Below are positions 33,484-42,628 of a DNA stretch of 47,737 nt, in pieces. The notes beneath the pieces were generated by a model. That model did no database searches. It was not told where the DNA came from and was given only the letters and a program-made list of their open reading frames with translations. The position numbers and the translations under genes are program-made. This DNA comes from Methanobacteriota archaeon. Its GTDB lineage: Archaea > Thermoplasmatota > E2 > JACPAO01 > JAHWKR01. How positions within the stretch are numbered: the first letter of the stretch is position 1; every line of letters begins with the position of its first letter. The stretch lies in contig JAHWKR010000015.1 in assembly GCA_019347805.1 (NCBI GenBank), positions 1-47,737 of the forward strand, read 5' to 3'.

Positions 33484-35349
33484 GTGGCGCGGCCTCTTGT
33501 GCAAGCCAGCGGTCTCACTTTCGCCTATGACGGGCACCGGGTCTTCGACGCCGCCGACTTCGTCCTGCACGAGGGGGACAAGGTGGCCGTGGTGGGTCCG
33601 AACGGCGCCGGCAAGTCGACCTTCTTCAAGCTCTTGATGGGCGAACTGCACCCTGAGCTCGGCTCCATCGACCCCGCGCGGGAGCTCAAGATCGGCTACA
33701 TGCCCCAGATCCACGCCATCCATGGCGACCTGAGCGGTGCCGACGTCCTGCGGGTGCCGTCCGCCGAGGAGACCCGGCTGGAGCGCGAGATCGCCCGGCT
33801 CGAGGAATGGATGACCCGGCCCGACGCCTGGGACGCCCCCGACGCCAATGATCGGATGACCCGCTACGGAGAGCTGCAGGAGCGGGTGGCGCGGGAGCGC
33901 TCGAAGGCGAGCGGTACGACGAGCCCGCTTCTTTCCGACCTCGGGGTGCCCGAAGAATCGCTCACCTCCCGCTTCGACGACCTCTCTGGGGGCGAGAAGA
34001 CCAAACTGCTTCTTGCCCGGGCATTGGCGAACGCCAAGGAACTCGACCTGATCATCCTCGACGAACCGACCAACCACCTTGACGTCGAGACCGTGGAATG
34101 GGTCGAAGAGCATCTCTTGTCGCTGAAGGGCTCCGTCCTGCTGTCGTCACACGACCGTTATCTCCTCGACAACATCGCCACCCGCGTCTTCGAGGTCGGT
34201 TCACAGAAGGTCCTTGAGTTCGACGGCAACTACACCGCCTACAAGGAGCAGAAAGCGGCCATCCAACGCGCCTGGGACGCCAAGAAGAAGCGCGACCGCG
34301 AAGAGCTGAAACGGCAATTGCAGATCATTCAGGAACTCAAACGGCGCAACAAGTTCGATGCCCAGGTACGGAGCCGCGAAAAGCGCATGCGCACCGGTTC
34401 CCAGACGGTCGCGGAGCGCAAATCGCCGACCACCGAGGCCGCTCCGGCGCACGTCTCCGAGCGTGCCCGCAAGGCGATGCGGCTCGACTTCAAGACCTCG
34501 CAGAAGAGCTCCAACGACGTCCTCGTGGCGGAGAACATCGCCAAGTCGTACGGTGACCGCACCCTCTACCGCGGCGTCTCGTTCGAGGTCGTGCGCGGCG
34601 ACAAGGTGGCCCTCGTCGGCCCGAACGGCTGCGGCAAGACGACACTCCTCAAGATCCTCGCCGGTGCCGAGAAACCGGACACGGGGACGATCCAGGTCTC
34701 GCCCGGGGTCAAGCTCGGCTTCTTCGCCCAGGAACACGAGACGCTCAACCCCGAGCGGACGGTCCTGGAAGAGATGCGGCTCGCCCGTGGCGAGACCCAC
34801 CACACCCCGGAGGCCGAAGCCCGCAGCGTCCTCGGGCGCTTCCTGTTCCGCGGCGAGGACGTCTACAAGACCCTCGGCGTGCTCTCCGGCGGCGAACGGG
34901 CCCGCCTGGCGCTCTCCAAGTTCATCCTCCAGGAATGCAACCTGCTGGTGCTCGACGAACCGACCAACCACCTGGACCTGCCGTCGCAGGAAGTGGTGCA
35001 GGCGGCGCTGGACGAGTACAAGGGCACCATCATCGTCGTCTCGCACGACCGTTCGTTCCTGGAAGCGGTCTGCAACAAGGTGGCTTACGTCGCCGGTGGC
35101 CAGGTCGGCCTCTTCGCCGGCAGGTTCACCGACGCCTGGACCATGGCCAAGATGACCGAGTTCGGCCGCGTCGCCACCAAGGGTCTTTTCAAGGTCGGCA
35201 AGTCGTTCACCGACTGGGAATCCGGCAAGCGCTATCTCGCCGGGGAGACCATCGAACTGACCGGTCTGGAGACCCAGTCGTTCCGGCGACTCATGAAATG
35301 GTGCGTCGAGACGGGACGCGTCGAAGCGGTCGCGACCAAGACCGCGTGA
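33484..35349 (+). CDS. ABC-F family ATPase
   Basis: 621 residues from GTG 33484. Two ATP-binding cassettes in tandem: GPNGAGKST, LSGGEKTKLL and LDEPTNHLD in the first; GPNGCGKTT, LSGGERARLAL and LDEPTNHLD in the second, joined by a charged linker (AKKKRDREELKRQLQIIQEL). There are no membrane segments. ABC-F proteins bind ribosomes in translation control or protection. The C-terminal 60 residues extend beyond the second cassette. It is separated from the PLP enzyme by 51 bases and ends tail-to-tail with aconitase. Confidence 0.92.
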   Translation: MARPLVQASGLTFAYDGHRVFDAADFVLHEGDKVAVVGPNGAGKSTFFKLLMGELHPELGSIDPARELKIGYMPQIHAIHGDLSGADVLRVPSAEETRLEREIARLEEWMTRPDAWDAPDANDRMTRYGELQERVARERSKASGTTSPLLSDLGVPEESLTSRFDDLSGGEKTKLLLARALANAKELDLIILDEPTNHLDVETVEWVEEHLLSLKGSVLLSSHDRYLLDNIATRVFEVGSQKVLEFDGNYTAYKEQKAAIQRAWDAKKKRDREELKRQLQIIQELKRRNKFDAQVRSREKRMRTGSQTVAERKSPTTEAAPAHVSERARKAMRLDFKTSQKSSNDVLVAENIAKSYGDRTLYRGVSFEVVRGDKVALVGPNGCGKTTLLKILAGAEKPDTGTIQVSPGVKLGFFAQEHETLNPERTVLEEMRLARGETHHTPEAEARSVLGRFLFRGEDVYKTLGVLSGGERARLALSKFILQECNLLVLDEPTNHLDLPSQEVVQAALDEYKGTIIVVSHDRSFLEAVCNKVAYVAGGQVGLFAGRFTDAWTMAKMTEFGRVATKGLFKVGKSFTDWESGKRYLAGETIELTGLETQSFRRLMKWCVETGRVEAVATKTA

Positions 35350-35360
35350 GCCTTCGCGTG

Positions 35361-37313
35361 CTAGGCCGATCGCTGCTGCGCCAACGCCTTCCTCAGTTTC
35401 AGCACAGCGCCCCCCTCGATGAGGGTCTTGAGTGCACGGTCCGAAAGCTTGTAGGTGGTCTCGTACGTCTCGTCCTTGGTCTCGTTTTTGAGCGGGATGC
35501 GGTCCCTGGCCGATTCGAGGCTTTTGCGCAGGTCCGGCAGGACGAGCCAGTCCCCCTGGTCGATGCGCCCATGGTCGTCCGTGTCCACGAAGGTGAGCGG
35601 AACGACTCCGAAATTGGTCAGGTTCTGCTGGTGGATGCGGGCGAAACCTTTCGCCACCACGGCGGCAAGGCCGAGATAACGCGGGGCGATGGCGGCGTGC
35701 TCCCGGCTCGAGCCTTGACCATAGTTCGACCCCGCGACGATGAAGAAAGGACCGTCGTTCTTCTTGGCGCGGTCGTGGAACCCTTCGTCGACCTGATAGA
35801 ACGTGAAGCGGCTGATGGCGGGGATGTTGCTGCGATAGGGCAGCACCTTGGTGCCGCCCGGGAGGATCTCGTCCGTGGAGACGTCGTCCCCTGTCTTGAG
35901 GAGCACCGGCCCCTTGATGGCATCCGGCAGTGTCTCGAAGTCGGGGAGACCCTGGATGTTGGGTCCCTTTTCGAACTCCACCTTGGTGCCCGGCTTCGGC
36001 GGCCGCTCCACCATCCCCGCGTCGAAGCGCCATGGCTCCGGTTCCGAAAAACCGCCGTCTTTCCAGTCGAGCTCGCGCGGGTCGGTGATGACGCCGGTCA
36101 ACGCCGAGGCGGCGGCCGTCTCCGGGCTGCAGAGATAGACCGCGTCCTCCTTCGTACCCGAGCGGCCGGGGAAGTTGCGCGGCACCGTCCGCAGGCTGCG
36201 TCGGCCCGTCGCCGGTGCCTGCCCCATGCCGATGCAGCCGTTACAACCCGTCTGGTGGATGCGCGCGCCGGCGCGCAGGAGCGTGGTGAGGTGCCCTGTC
36301 GTGGCGAGGTTGTCGAGCAGGCTGCGGCTCGTCGGGTTGACGTCGAACGAGACGCCTTCGTCGACCTGGTACCCGTCGACGATCGCTGCCGCCACGGCGA
36401 AATCCCGGAAACCGGGATTGGCGCTGGAGCCGACGTAGGCCTGATAGATGTCGCCACCCGCCACTTCGGCGACCGGGACAACGTTGCCCGGGCTCGACGG
36501 CTTGGCGATGAGCGGCTCAAGTCTCCCGAGATCGATCTCTTCGCTGTGGTCATATGTGGCGTCGTCGTCCGGAGCAAGAGGGCGCCAGTCGTCACCTCGC
36601 CCGCGGCGTGCCAGGAACCGTCGCGTCTCCTCGTCGGACGGGAACACGCTCGTCGTCGCCCCGGTCTCCTGACCCATGTTGGCGATGGTGTGCCGGTCCA
36701 TGGCCGAGAGATGCTCAAGGCCCTCCCCTGTGTATTCGAGGACCGCTCCGGCACATCCGTCGACGCCGTGGCGGCGGAGCATCTCGAGGATGATGTCCTT
36801 GGCGGAGACACCACGCTTGAGGCGGCCTTTCAGCTCGACGCGCCACACCTCGGGCATCTGCACATGGTACGGCTCCCCGGCCATCGCCATCGCGACCTGC
36901 AGGCCGCCCGCGCCGATCGCCAGCATGCCGAGCGAGCCCGCCGCGACGGTATGGCTGTCGGAACCGAGGAGGGTCTTCCCAGGCATGCCGAAGGTCTCCA
37001 TGTGGACCGGATGGCTGACGCCGTTGCCGGGCCGGCTGTAATGGACGCCGAAACGGCGACAGGCGCTGCGCAGGTAGAGATGGTCGTCGGGGTTGCGGTG
37101 GTCGGCCTGGATGATGTTGTGGTCGATGTATTGTGCCGAGACGTCGGTCTTGACGCGGTCGAGTCCCATCGCCTCGAGCTCGAGCATGACGAGTGTGCCT
37201 GTGGCGTCCTGCGTGAGCGTCTGGTCGATGGAGAGGGCGACCTCCTCCCCCGGGTCAGGGGAGGCGCCTTCAGTGTGGTCCTGGATGAGCCTCTCGGTGA
37301 GGGTGCCGGTCAT
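35361..37313 (-). CDS. Aconitate hydratase (aconitase A family)
   Basis: 650 residues, the shorter single-chain form. Clear family blocks are GSDSHTVAAGSLGMLAIGAGG, QTGCNGCIGMGQAP (two cluster cysteines, 357 and 360), RNFPGRSGT, VYLCSPETAAASALTG, TGDDVSTDEILPGG and GSNYGQGSSREHAA. The third usual [4Fe-4S] ligand lies in a GSC motif; here the sequence is YVGSSANPGFRDF, with Ser297 in that place. This may be usual for its subfamily. The enzyme interconverts citrate and isocitrate in the TCA cycle. A small ferredoxin gene lies 51 bases upstream on the same strand. Confidence 0.93.
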   Translation of the reverse strand: MTGTLTERLIQDHTEGASPDPGEEVALSIDQTLTQDATGTLVMLELEAMGLDRVKTDVSAQYIDHNIIQADHRNPDDHLYLRSACRRFGVHYSRPGNGVSHPVHMETFGMPGKTLLGSDSHTVAAGSLGMLAIGAGGLQVAMAMAGEPYHVQMPEVWRVELKGRLKRGVSAKDIILEMLRRHGVDGCAGAVLEYTGEGLEHLSAMDRHTIANMGQETGATTSVFPSDEETRRFLARRGRGDDWRPLAPDDDATYDHSEEIDLGRLEPLIAKPSSPGNVVPVAEVAGGDIYQAYVGSSANPGFRDFAVAAAIVDGYQVDEGVSFDVNPTSRSLLDNLATTGHLTTLLRAGARIHQTGCNGCIGMGQAPATGRRSLRTVPRNFPGRSGTKEDAVYLCSPETAAASALTGVITDPRELDWKDGGFSEPEPWRFDAGMVERPPKPGTKVEFEKGPNIQGLPDFETLPDAIKGPVLLKTGDDVSTDEILPGGTKVLPYRSNIPAISRFTFYQVDEGFHDRAKKNDGPFFIVAGSNYGQGSSREHAAIAPRYLGLAAVVAKGFARIHQQNLTNFGVVPLTFVDTDDHGRIDQGDWLVLPDLRKSLESARDRIPLKNETKDETYETTYKLSDRALKTLIEGGAVLKLRKALAQQRSA

Positions 37314-37364
37314 GGTCGGCTCCGTATCATAAAAGAGGAAGAACGGGAAAGGGATCGGGCGATC

Positions 37365-37643
37365 TCAGCTCTCGATGGGGAGCTCCTTGGGACCCGCGAC
37401 CACCTCGCCGTCGTCGTCGAGCACCTTGATGACATCGGCCGGACAACCCTCGGCGGCCTCGATGGCCTCCTCGAGTTCCTCTTCGGAGATCTCCTTCTCG
37501 AACAGGTTCTCCGCCTTCTCCTTCGAATCGGTCAGGTCGACCTTCTGTTCATCCTGGTCCTCGTCGAAGTGGTCCGGCGCGGCCGCCGAACAGACGAAGA
37601 ATCCTTCACAGTTCTTTTTGTCGTAGACGATTTTCGGAGACAT
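37365..37643 (-). CDS. Small acidic ferredoxin
   Basis: 92 residues. Cys12 and Cys18 (KNCEGFFVCSAAAPDHF) and Cys67 (AEGCPADVIKV) are in the positions of a single-cluster ferredoxin; the middle ligand of the usual CxxCxxC run is Phe, so a [3Fe-4S] cluster is more likely than [4Fe-4S]. A 35-residue acidic, helix-forming insert lies between the halves. It should pass electrons to an unknown partner. A GCATAAG box (37682-37688) lies about 40 bases before the ATG. It precedes aconitase on the same strand, but a functional link is only suggested. Confidence 0.83.
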   Translation of the reverse strand: MSPKIVYDKKNCEGFFVCSAAAPDHFDEDQDEQKVDLTDSKEKAENLFEKEISEEELEEAIEAAEGCPADVIKVLDDDGEVVAGPKELPIES

Positions 37644-37750
37644 GGTCTCTGGGCCCGTCGTTCAGGTACGAAGGCGCTTCTTATGCTTGTGGAAGCGGCG
37701 TCCTGACATGAGGGACCGGGGGATGATGTGTGCACCCTCGGATCCACTTG

Positions 37751-38392
37751 TCAAGTGTCCTCATCGACCGCGCGGCGCGCGTTCCACAGCACTCTGGCGG
37801 CGACGGTGGCGTAAGGTGACCATCGTTGGTGGTTCTCCTCCATGAACGCCCACGCCTCTTGTTCGGGCACGTCGTAGAACCGGACGACCGCGAGGCGCAG
37901 CCCGAGGTCCTCCGGGGCGCAGACGTCCGGACGATGCAGATGGAACATGAGGAACATCTTGGCGGTCCACGTGCCGATGCCCTTGACCTGCGTCAGGATG
38001 TCGACGACCGCGTCGTCCGGAAGCGCATGAAGGGACCGGAAGTCGATCTCCTTGCGCTTCGTGCGGCCGGCGAGGTCGGTGATGTAGGCGGCCTTCGAGC
38101 GAGAGAGGCCGGCAGCACGTAGTGCTTCTTCGCCGACACGCAGGATGCCGGTAGGGGAGATGCGTCCGCCCAAGGCACGACGCAGACGCTCATGGATGGC
38201 ACGGCCCGCTGCAAGAGAGACCTGTTGGTGGATGATGGATGAGACGAGCGAACGGAAACCGTCCGGCTCGACGAGGGGCGACGGCGGGAGGGGATAGCGC
38301 TTGGCCAGATGCGCCAGGACCGGGTCGGTGCGCGACCAACGGCGGCACGCCTTCGGTACAAGTGCGGCGATGGGGTCGTTCGCCTCGGCCAT
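37751..38392 (-). CDS. DNA-3-methyladenine glycosylase, AlkA-type HhH-GPD
   Basis: 213 residues. FRSLVSSIIHQQVSLAAGRAI opens the HhH-GPD fold; LTQVKGIGTWTAKMFLMFHL is the helix-hairpin-helix with the Gly/Pro-rich loop, and RPDVCAPEDLGLR carries the catalytic Asp. The protein lacks the N-terminal TBP-like domain of E. coli AlkA, as do many archaeal forms. It would excise alkylated purines for base-excision repair. It stands alone on the minus strand. Confidence 0.9.
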   Translation of the reverse strand: MAEANDPIAALVPKACRRWSRTDPVLAHLAKRYPLPPSPLVEPDGFRSLVSSIIHQQVSLAAGRAIHERLRRALGGRISPTGILRVGEEALRAAGLSRSKAAYITDLAGRTKRKEIDFRSLHALPDDAVVDILTQVKGIGTWTAKMFLMFHLHRPDVCAPEDLGLRLAVVRFYDVPEQEAWAFMEENHQRWSPYATVAARVLWNARRAVDEDT

Positions 38393-38518
38393 CGCGACCG
38401 GCTTGCCGGGGTCGGGTCATCTAGTTTGTGGCGCCGAACCGGTGTCGTAGGTCCTGGCATTGTCGGCGGATCGGTGGCCGGCCTACTCCGTCTTCGCTGG
38501 TGCGAAGAGCAGGTCCAC

Positions 38519-39499
38519 TCACGGCACGAGAAGCAATTTGCCCTTGGTCTTGCGGCCTTCGATGTAGCGGTGCGCCTCGGCCGCCTCCTTGAACGTGAAC
38601 GTGCGATCGATCTTGATGTCGATCTTTCCGGCACGGATCCAGTCGAAGAGGGTCGTGGCGCGGCCCAGCAGTTCTTCCCGTGTGGCGGTGTAGTGCGCGA
38701 GCGACGGTCGCGTGACATAGAGCGAACCGTGTTTGTTGAGCTCCTGCAGGTCGATCGGCGGCACCGGGCCGCTGGCTTGACCATAGAGAACCATCATGCC
38801 GCGCGGGCGGAGCGCTTCCAGTCCCTTTGCGAACGTGGTCTTGCCGACGCCGTCGTAGACCACATCGACACCGACATCCTTGGTGAGCGCTTTGGCGCGT
38901 GCGACGAAATCCTCCTCGGTGTACCGGATCGTATGATGGGCACCGGCGGCTTCGGCGATGGCCTCTTTTTCCTGTGTGGAGCAGGTGCCGATCACCGTTG
39001 CGCCCCGCATCTGCGCCATGCGGCAAAGAAGCTGACCGACGCCGCCCGCCGCGGCGTGCACCAGCGCCACATCGCCCTCCTCGAGTGGATAGGTGCTGTG
39101 CGAGAGGTAATGCGCGGTCATCCCTTGCAGCATGGCCGCGGCCGCCGTCTCCGACCCGAGCTCCTGCGGCACCGGGACGAGCTTCCAGCACGGCACGACC
39201 TGGTGCGTGGCGTAACTGCCGAGCTGCATGGCCCAGGCCACGCGGTCACCCTCCGCGACCTCGCGCACGCCGGGTCCGACCGCCTCGACGACACCCGCCC
39301 CTTCGGTCCCCGGGACGAACGGCGGCTCGAGCGGGTAAGCACCTGAGCGATGATAGGTGTCGATGAAATTGACACCGGCGGCAAGGACGCGCACCCGCGC
39401 CTCTCCCGTTCCCGGTTCAGCGAGCGTCGTTTCGCCGTATCGGAGGGCGTCGGGGCCTCCCGGCGCCTCGACGACGACGGCGCGCACGCTCTTTTCCAT
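38519..39499 (-). CDS. Quinone oxidoreductase (zinc-free MDR family)
   Basis: 326 residues from ATG 39499 (GGAGG lies about 13 bases upstream). MDR features are GEARVRVLAAGVNFIDTYHRSG, PFVPGTEGAGVVEAVGPGV, AAAMLQGMTAHYL, and the NADPH loop VHAAAGGVGQLLCRMAQ. Catalytic zinc ligands are absent, as in NADPH:quinone reductases. VVYDGVGKTTFAKGLEAL and GKIDIKIDRTFTFKEAAEAHRYI complete the fold. It reduces quinones or enones with NADPH; the true substrate is unknown. Confidence 0.9.
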   Translation of the reverse strand: MEKSVRAVVVEAPGGPDALRYGETTLAEPGTGEARVRVLAAGVNFIDTYHRSGAYPLEPPFVPGTEGAGVVEAVGPGVREVAEGDRVAWAMQLGSYATHQVVPCWKLVPVPQELGSETAAAAMLQGMTAHYLSHSTYPLEEGDVALVHAAAGGVGQLLCRMAQMRGATVIGTCSTQEKEAIAEAAGAHHTIRYTEEDFVARAKALTKDVGVDVVYDGVGKTTFAKGLEALRPRGMMVLYGQASGPVPPIDLQELNKHGSLYVTRPSLAHYTATREELLGRATTLFDWIRAGKIDIKIDRTFTFKEAAEAHRYIEGRKTKGKLLLVP

Positions 39500-39631
39500 G
39501 GTCCCGGCCTCCATGGGGGGTGCATTGGTGCGGCCCTTGTCTGCCTTTCGGACGTGGCGCGAAAAACGGACGATCCGGACCTCGGCCACGACGGGCCCGT
39601 TCAGCCTTGTCCCACGCCCGGCCGCGCCGAC

Positions 39632-40174
39632 CTATCCTTCGCCGAACCGGACGGTGAGCCGGTCGAGCGCCTCGGACCAGCAGCGGTTCATGGCGACCTG
39701 TTCGGCGCGTGAGGTCAATTCCTCGTGGGTCACGACGACATGGCAGGTGTCGTCCTTCTTCGCTTGGATGCGGACCCTGATGTCGGAGCCGCTGTCGCCG
39801 CCCACCGCTCGGACATGGAACGCCAGACGCGTCGGCTTGTCGTCCTCCTTGGTCTCCCAATCCTCTTCCGCGAGCCGGTGGAACGTTTCGGAGCCCATCG
39901 AGTCGGCGACCTGTGCGAGCCAGTCGGTCCGTCGCGCTTTTTCCTTGAACAATCCGTAGATCGCTTCAGGTCCTGTCTTGCAGGTGCGTTTGACGCTGAC
40001 GCCGTCGCCTTTCGGCTCCCGACCGCCTGAACTCAACATCCTGGCAAGCCCGGGAGAGCGGGTCCGCGACGGGGTGAACGGGGGTTCGCCCTTGACGTCC
40101 TTCTCAAGATGGTCCGGAAAATCGGGCGCCCTGTCGCCTTGGTCGCTCGACCGTTCCGCCCTATATCGGCTCAT
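39632..40174 (-). CDS. SRPBCC (AHSA1-like) domain protein with variable N-terminus
   Basis: 180 residues if started at ATG 40174. The last 120 residues fit an AHSA1/SRPBCC hydrophobic-pocket fold: GPEAIYGLFKEKARRTDW for the first helix pair and a closing helix RAEQVAMNRCWSEALDRL preceded by VVVTHEEL. The first 45 residues are polar and low in complexity; an ATG at 40039 would give a compact 135-residue domain and may be the real start. Such proteins bind lipids or activate chaperones; no function can be assigned. It is upstream of the oxidoreductase gene on the same strand. Confidence 0.7.
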   Translation of the reverse strand: MSRYRAERSSDQGDRAPDFPDHLEKDVKGEPPFTPSRTRSPGLARMLSSGGREPKGDGVSVKRTCKTGPEAIYGLFKEKARRTDWLAQVADSMGSETFHRLAEEDWETKEDDKPTRLAFHVRAVGGDSGSDIRVRIQAKKDDTCHVVVTHEELTSRAEQVAMNRCWSEALDRLTVRFGEG

Positions 40175-40352
40175 GCGGACTTCTTGATTCCGATGCATGA
40201 AGTGTTTTTTGACAGCGGCGGGGTGACCATGTCGGCCTGATTTTCGGCGTTCGCACGTCCTTAAGGGGCAGGGCCCATCCGGCGACCTCTGGGGGTGGAC
40301 AGGTACGGCCTCCCGCAGGCCTCAAATAACGCCCCTTCCCTCCGAGGACCGG

Positions 40353-40487
40353 ATGCACCCGACGAAACGGCCCACGGAGCCGGACACCCACATAGGATTC
40401 CTGGACGAGGCCGAGGGCCGTCGCAGGGGGCGTCCACGCAAGAAGCCCGACGACGAACTCGACCTCGATGGCGTCTGGAACCGCTGA
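40353..40487 (+). CDS. Mini AT-hook protein (44 aa)
   Basis: 44 residues, MHPTKRPTEPDTHIGFLDEA then EGRRRGRPRKKPDDELDLDG and VWNR. The RGRPRKKP segment matches the AT-hook core that inserts into the minor groove of AT-rich DNA; the rest is polar with an acidic tail. A TCAAATAAC element (40322-40330) lies about 27 bases before the ATG, which fits a leaderless gene, and GAGG also lies just before the start. Candidate role is DNA binding as a small architectural factor. It is too short for certainty, but the motif and promoter spacing together are persuasive. Confidence 0.55.
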   Translation: MHPTKRPTEPDTHIGFLDEAEGRRRGRPRKKPDDELDLDGVWNR

Positions 40488-40585
40488 AGCACCGAGGGCC
40501 ACGCTCCCTTGACCCGGACCGGCCGTCCCCCTTGACAAGGATACCTTTTCAACCTCCGCGACCTACAGCGGTCCTGAACGGTCCC

Positions 40586-42577
40586 ATGCTTCCTGGAAGA
40601 CCGACCCTCCTCGCCCTTTTCGTGACCCTCCTCGTCGCCGTCCCGCTCACATCCGTGGGTGCAGAGACCGCGCCGACGGCGCCCCTGGTGAGCCCCGCCG
40701 ACGCCTCCCTGTCGCCCCCTGGCGTCACCGCCCCCCAGCACGTCGACCTGCCCCCGAGCGGCATCCTCGACGCCGCGAACGACGACCTCGTCTTCGAACT
40801 GGTCGAGGTGACCTCCGCGTTCGGGCCGGAGCGCTACAAGAGCAACGACACGTTCAACACGCGCAACGCCAACGACTTCGACAACCAGAGCGCCAACTGG
40901 GACGCCGCGCTCGGCCACCGCATCGACTTCAAGGTGCGGGTGAGCGCGGGAGAGGGCGTCACGCTCGATTGCGCGACACGCTTCGAACCGGTCGCCTACA
41001 TCCCGACCGAGAGCGGCCGGCTCTATGGCTGGACCAACGGGACGATCCGCACCGACCCGCCCTCGCCGACCGATGTCTGCGTGAACGGCCTGCCCGGCGT
41101 GCGCCTCTTCCACCTCGTCTTCGACCTCGACGGTGCCCCCAACAACGCCGGCGGAGAACCGTTCCCCGCCATCCTCTTCGGCATCCCCACGGCCGTCCTG
41201 GAGCTCTACTACACCGAGAGCCCCTCGGCCAACAACCCGACCGGTCGCGGGCCGCTCGCCGGCACGTTCCAGGTCAACTTCAACGTCCACAGCCCGCAGG
41301 TGCTGCTCCCCGGCGAGATCACCATGCGCTATCCCGATCGCGTGCTGCGCATGTTCACGGACGTCGGACCGGGCAGCGAGTTCGCCATGCCCCTCAAGGC
41401 GATCCGGCCACCGGCGAACAGCTCGGACAGCCGCACCCTGGAACTTCGCTTCCCGGCGAACACGCCGGCCGGTGCCGGGTTCGAGATCACCGGTTATTAT
41501 GCCATGCGCCCGGCGCCGTCCGTACAACCGCCCGTGGGCGTCCCGACCTCTCCGGAGACACCGCTCCCGGGCGTCGGGGAAAAGGTGACGCGGGCCGACG
41601 ACCGCGCGGTGGACATCGTCCCGTGCTCGTTCAGCCTCGGCGAAGGTGAGGACCGTGTGCCACCCTCGCGCGGCGTGCAGATCGGCTTCTCCGGTTTCTG
41701 CCGGCCCACGGACCCCACCTACATGCCGCACTGGCCGGTCCATGTCGTCGGCGCACACCTCATCGCCAACATGACCGACCGAACGACCGGCATCGGGACC
41801 ATCGTGCTCCCCATCTCCGAACGCGTCTTCCCGGTGCGCGGCCTCGACGTGTCCAGCCTCGCCGGGCAATCCGCCACAGGATCGACGGACCTGGTCTTCC
41901 AGGACAGCGGTCAGGACAAGTCGGGCGGCCCCACCGGCACCAACGCGGGGGACCTGCACGCGCTCCAGGTCAAAGGCTCGAGCCACGAAGCCATCACGAA
42001 GGCACGGCTTTCTCGCGACGCCCAGAGCCAATGGGTGCGCGGGAGCGTCCCCCACGTCGTCTTCCCAGACGACGTCGGCCAGTACGACCTCCTCGCCATG
42101 CTCTACGGACCGCTCGACGAGTTCCTCGGCATGACCAACGTCCGGCGCGGGGTCGACCTCAGCGCCGACAGCATCCGGCTCGTCGAAGGCGACGCCGGAC
42201 AGATCGTCCTGCGGGTGCGCAGCCTGACGAGCGACTTCGATGACGTCCCGGGTGAGCCCGAACTGGAGACGACCGTCGCCATCCACGCCAACGGCCTGCC
42301 CGGCGGTGGGAATTTCAGCCGGACCATCAAGGTCCCGGAGGACCAGTCCGAGACGGTCCCGGTGGAGGTCACGACGAACCAACCCGGCGTCTTCACCGTG
42401 CGCTTCATCGCCACCTCGGGCGAGATCACGCAGCGCATGGACGTCCTCGTCGAGGTCATCAGCAAGGAGCAGGCGCGCGGTGAAGACCGTGCCTGGTACG
42501 ACATCCCCGGCCCGAGCGGCGTCCTCGTGGCGGTGGCCCTCCTCGGACTCGTCGTCCTCGTGCGCCGGAGACCATAG
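40586..42577 (+). CDS. Large secreted protein with PGF-CTERM-like C-terminal anchor
   Basis: 663 residues. A Sec signal (LLALFVTLLVAVPLTSVGAE) opens it and the C-terminus DIPGPSGVLVAVALLGLVVL then VRRRP resembles archaeosortase-processed PGF-CTERM tails. The body is beta-rich; LRVRSLTSDFDDVPGEPE-like text (QIVLRVRSLTSDFDD) and VKVPEDQSE-like IKVPEDQSETVPVEVTTN near the C-terminus look like an Ig-type domain. Four cysteines occur (CATRFEP, DVCVNG, VPCSFS, GFCRPT). I recognise no enzymatic motif. Likely a surface structural or binding protein. Confidence 0.72.
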   Translation: MLPGRPTLLALFVTLLVAVPLTSVGAETAPTAPLVSPADASLSPPGVTAPQHVDLPPSGILDAANDDLVFELVEVTSAFGPERYKSNDTFNTRNANDFDNQSANWDAALGHRIDFKVRVSAGEGVTLDCATRFEPVAYIPTESGRLYGWTNGTIRTDPPSPTDVCVNGLPGVRLFHLVFDLDGAPNNAGGEPFPAILFGIPTAVLELYYTESPSANNPTGRGPLAGTFQVNFNVHSPQVLLPGEITMRYPDRVLRMFTDVGPGSEFAMPLKAIRPPANSSDSRTLELRFPANTPAGAGFEITGYYAMRPAPSVQPPVGVPTSPETPLPGVGEKVTRADDRAVDIVPCSFSLGEGEDRVPPSRGVQIGFSGFCRPTDPTYMPHWPVHVVGAHLIANMTDRTTGIGTIVLPISERVFPVRGLDVSSLAGQSATGSTDLVFQDSGQDKSGGPTGTNAGDLHALQVKGSSHEAITKARLSRDAQSQWVRGSVPHVVFPDDVGQYDLLAMLYGPLDEFLGMTNVRRGVDLSADSIRLVEGDAGQIVLRVRSLTSDFDDVPGEPELETTVAIHANGLPGGGNFSRTIKVPEDQSETVPVEVTTNQPGVFTVRFIATSGEITQRMDVLVEVISKEQARGEDRAWYDIPGPSGVLVAVALLGLVVLVRRRP

Positions 42578-42628
42578 GGTCCGGCACCGACCCTCTTAAA
42601 GCGCCCGAGGCGGTCCGCCGCCCGGACC

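Noticed and set aside
34935-37706. 923-residue plus-strand frame
   Set aside because: It overlaps ABC-F in another frame and runs antisense to aconitase; no domain is visible.
40322-42382. 686-residue minus-strand frame
   Set aside because: Antisense to the anchored secreted protein; composition is that of a shadow.
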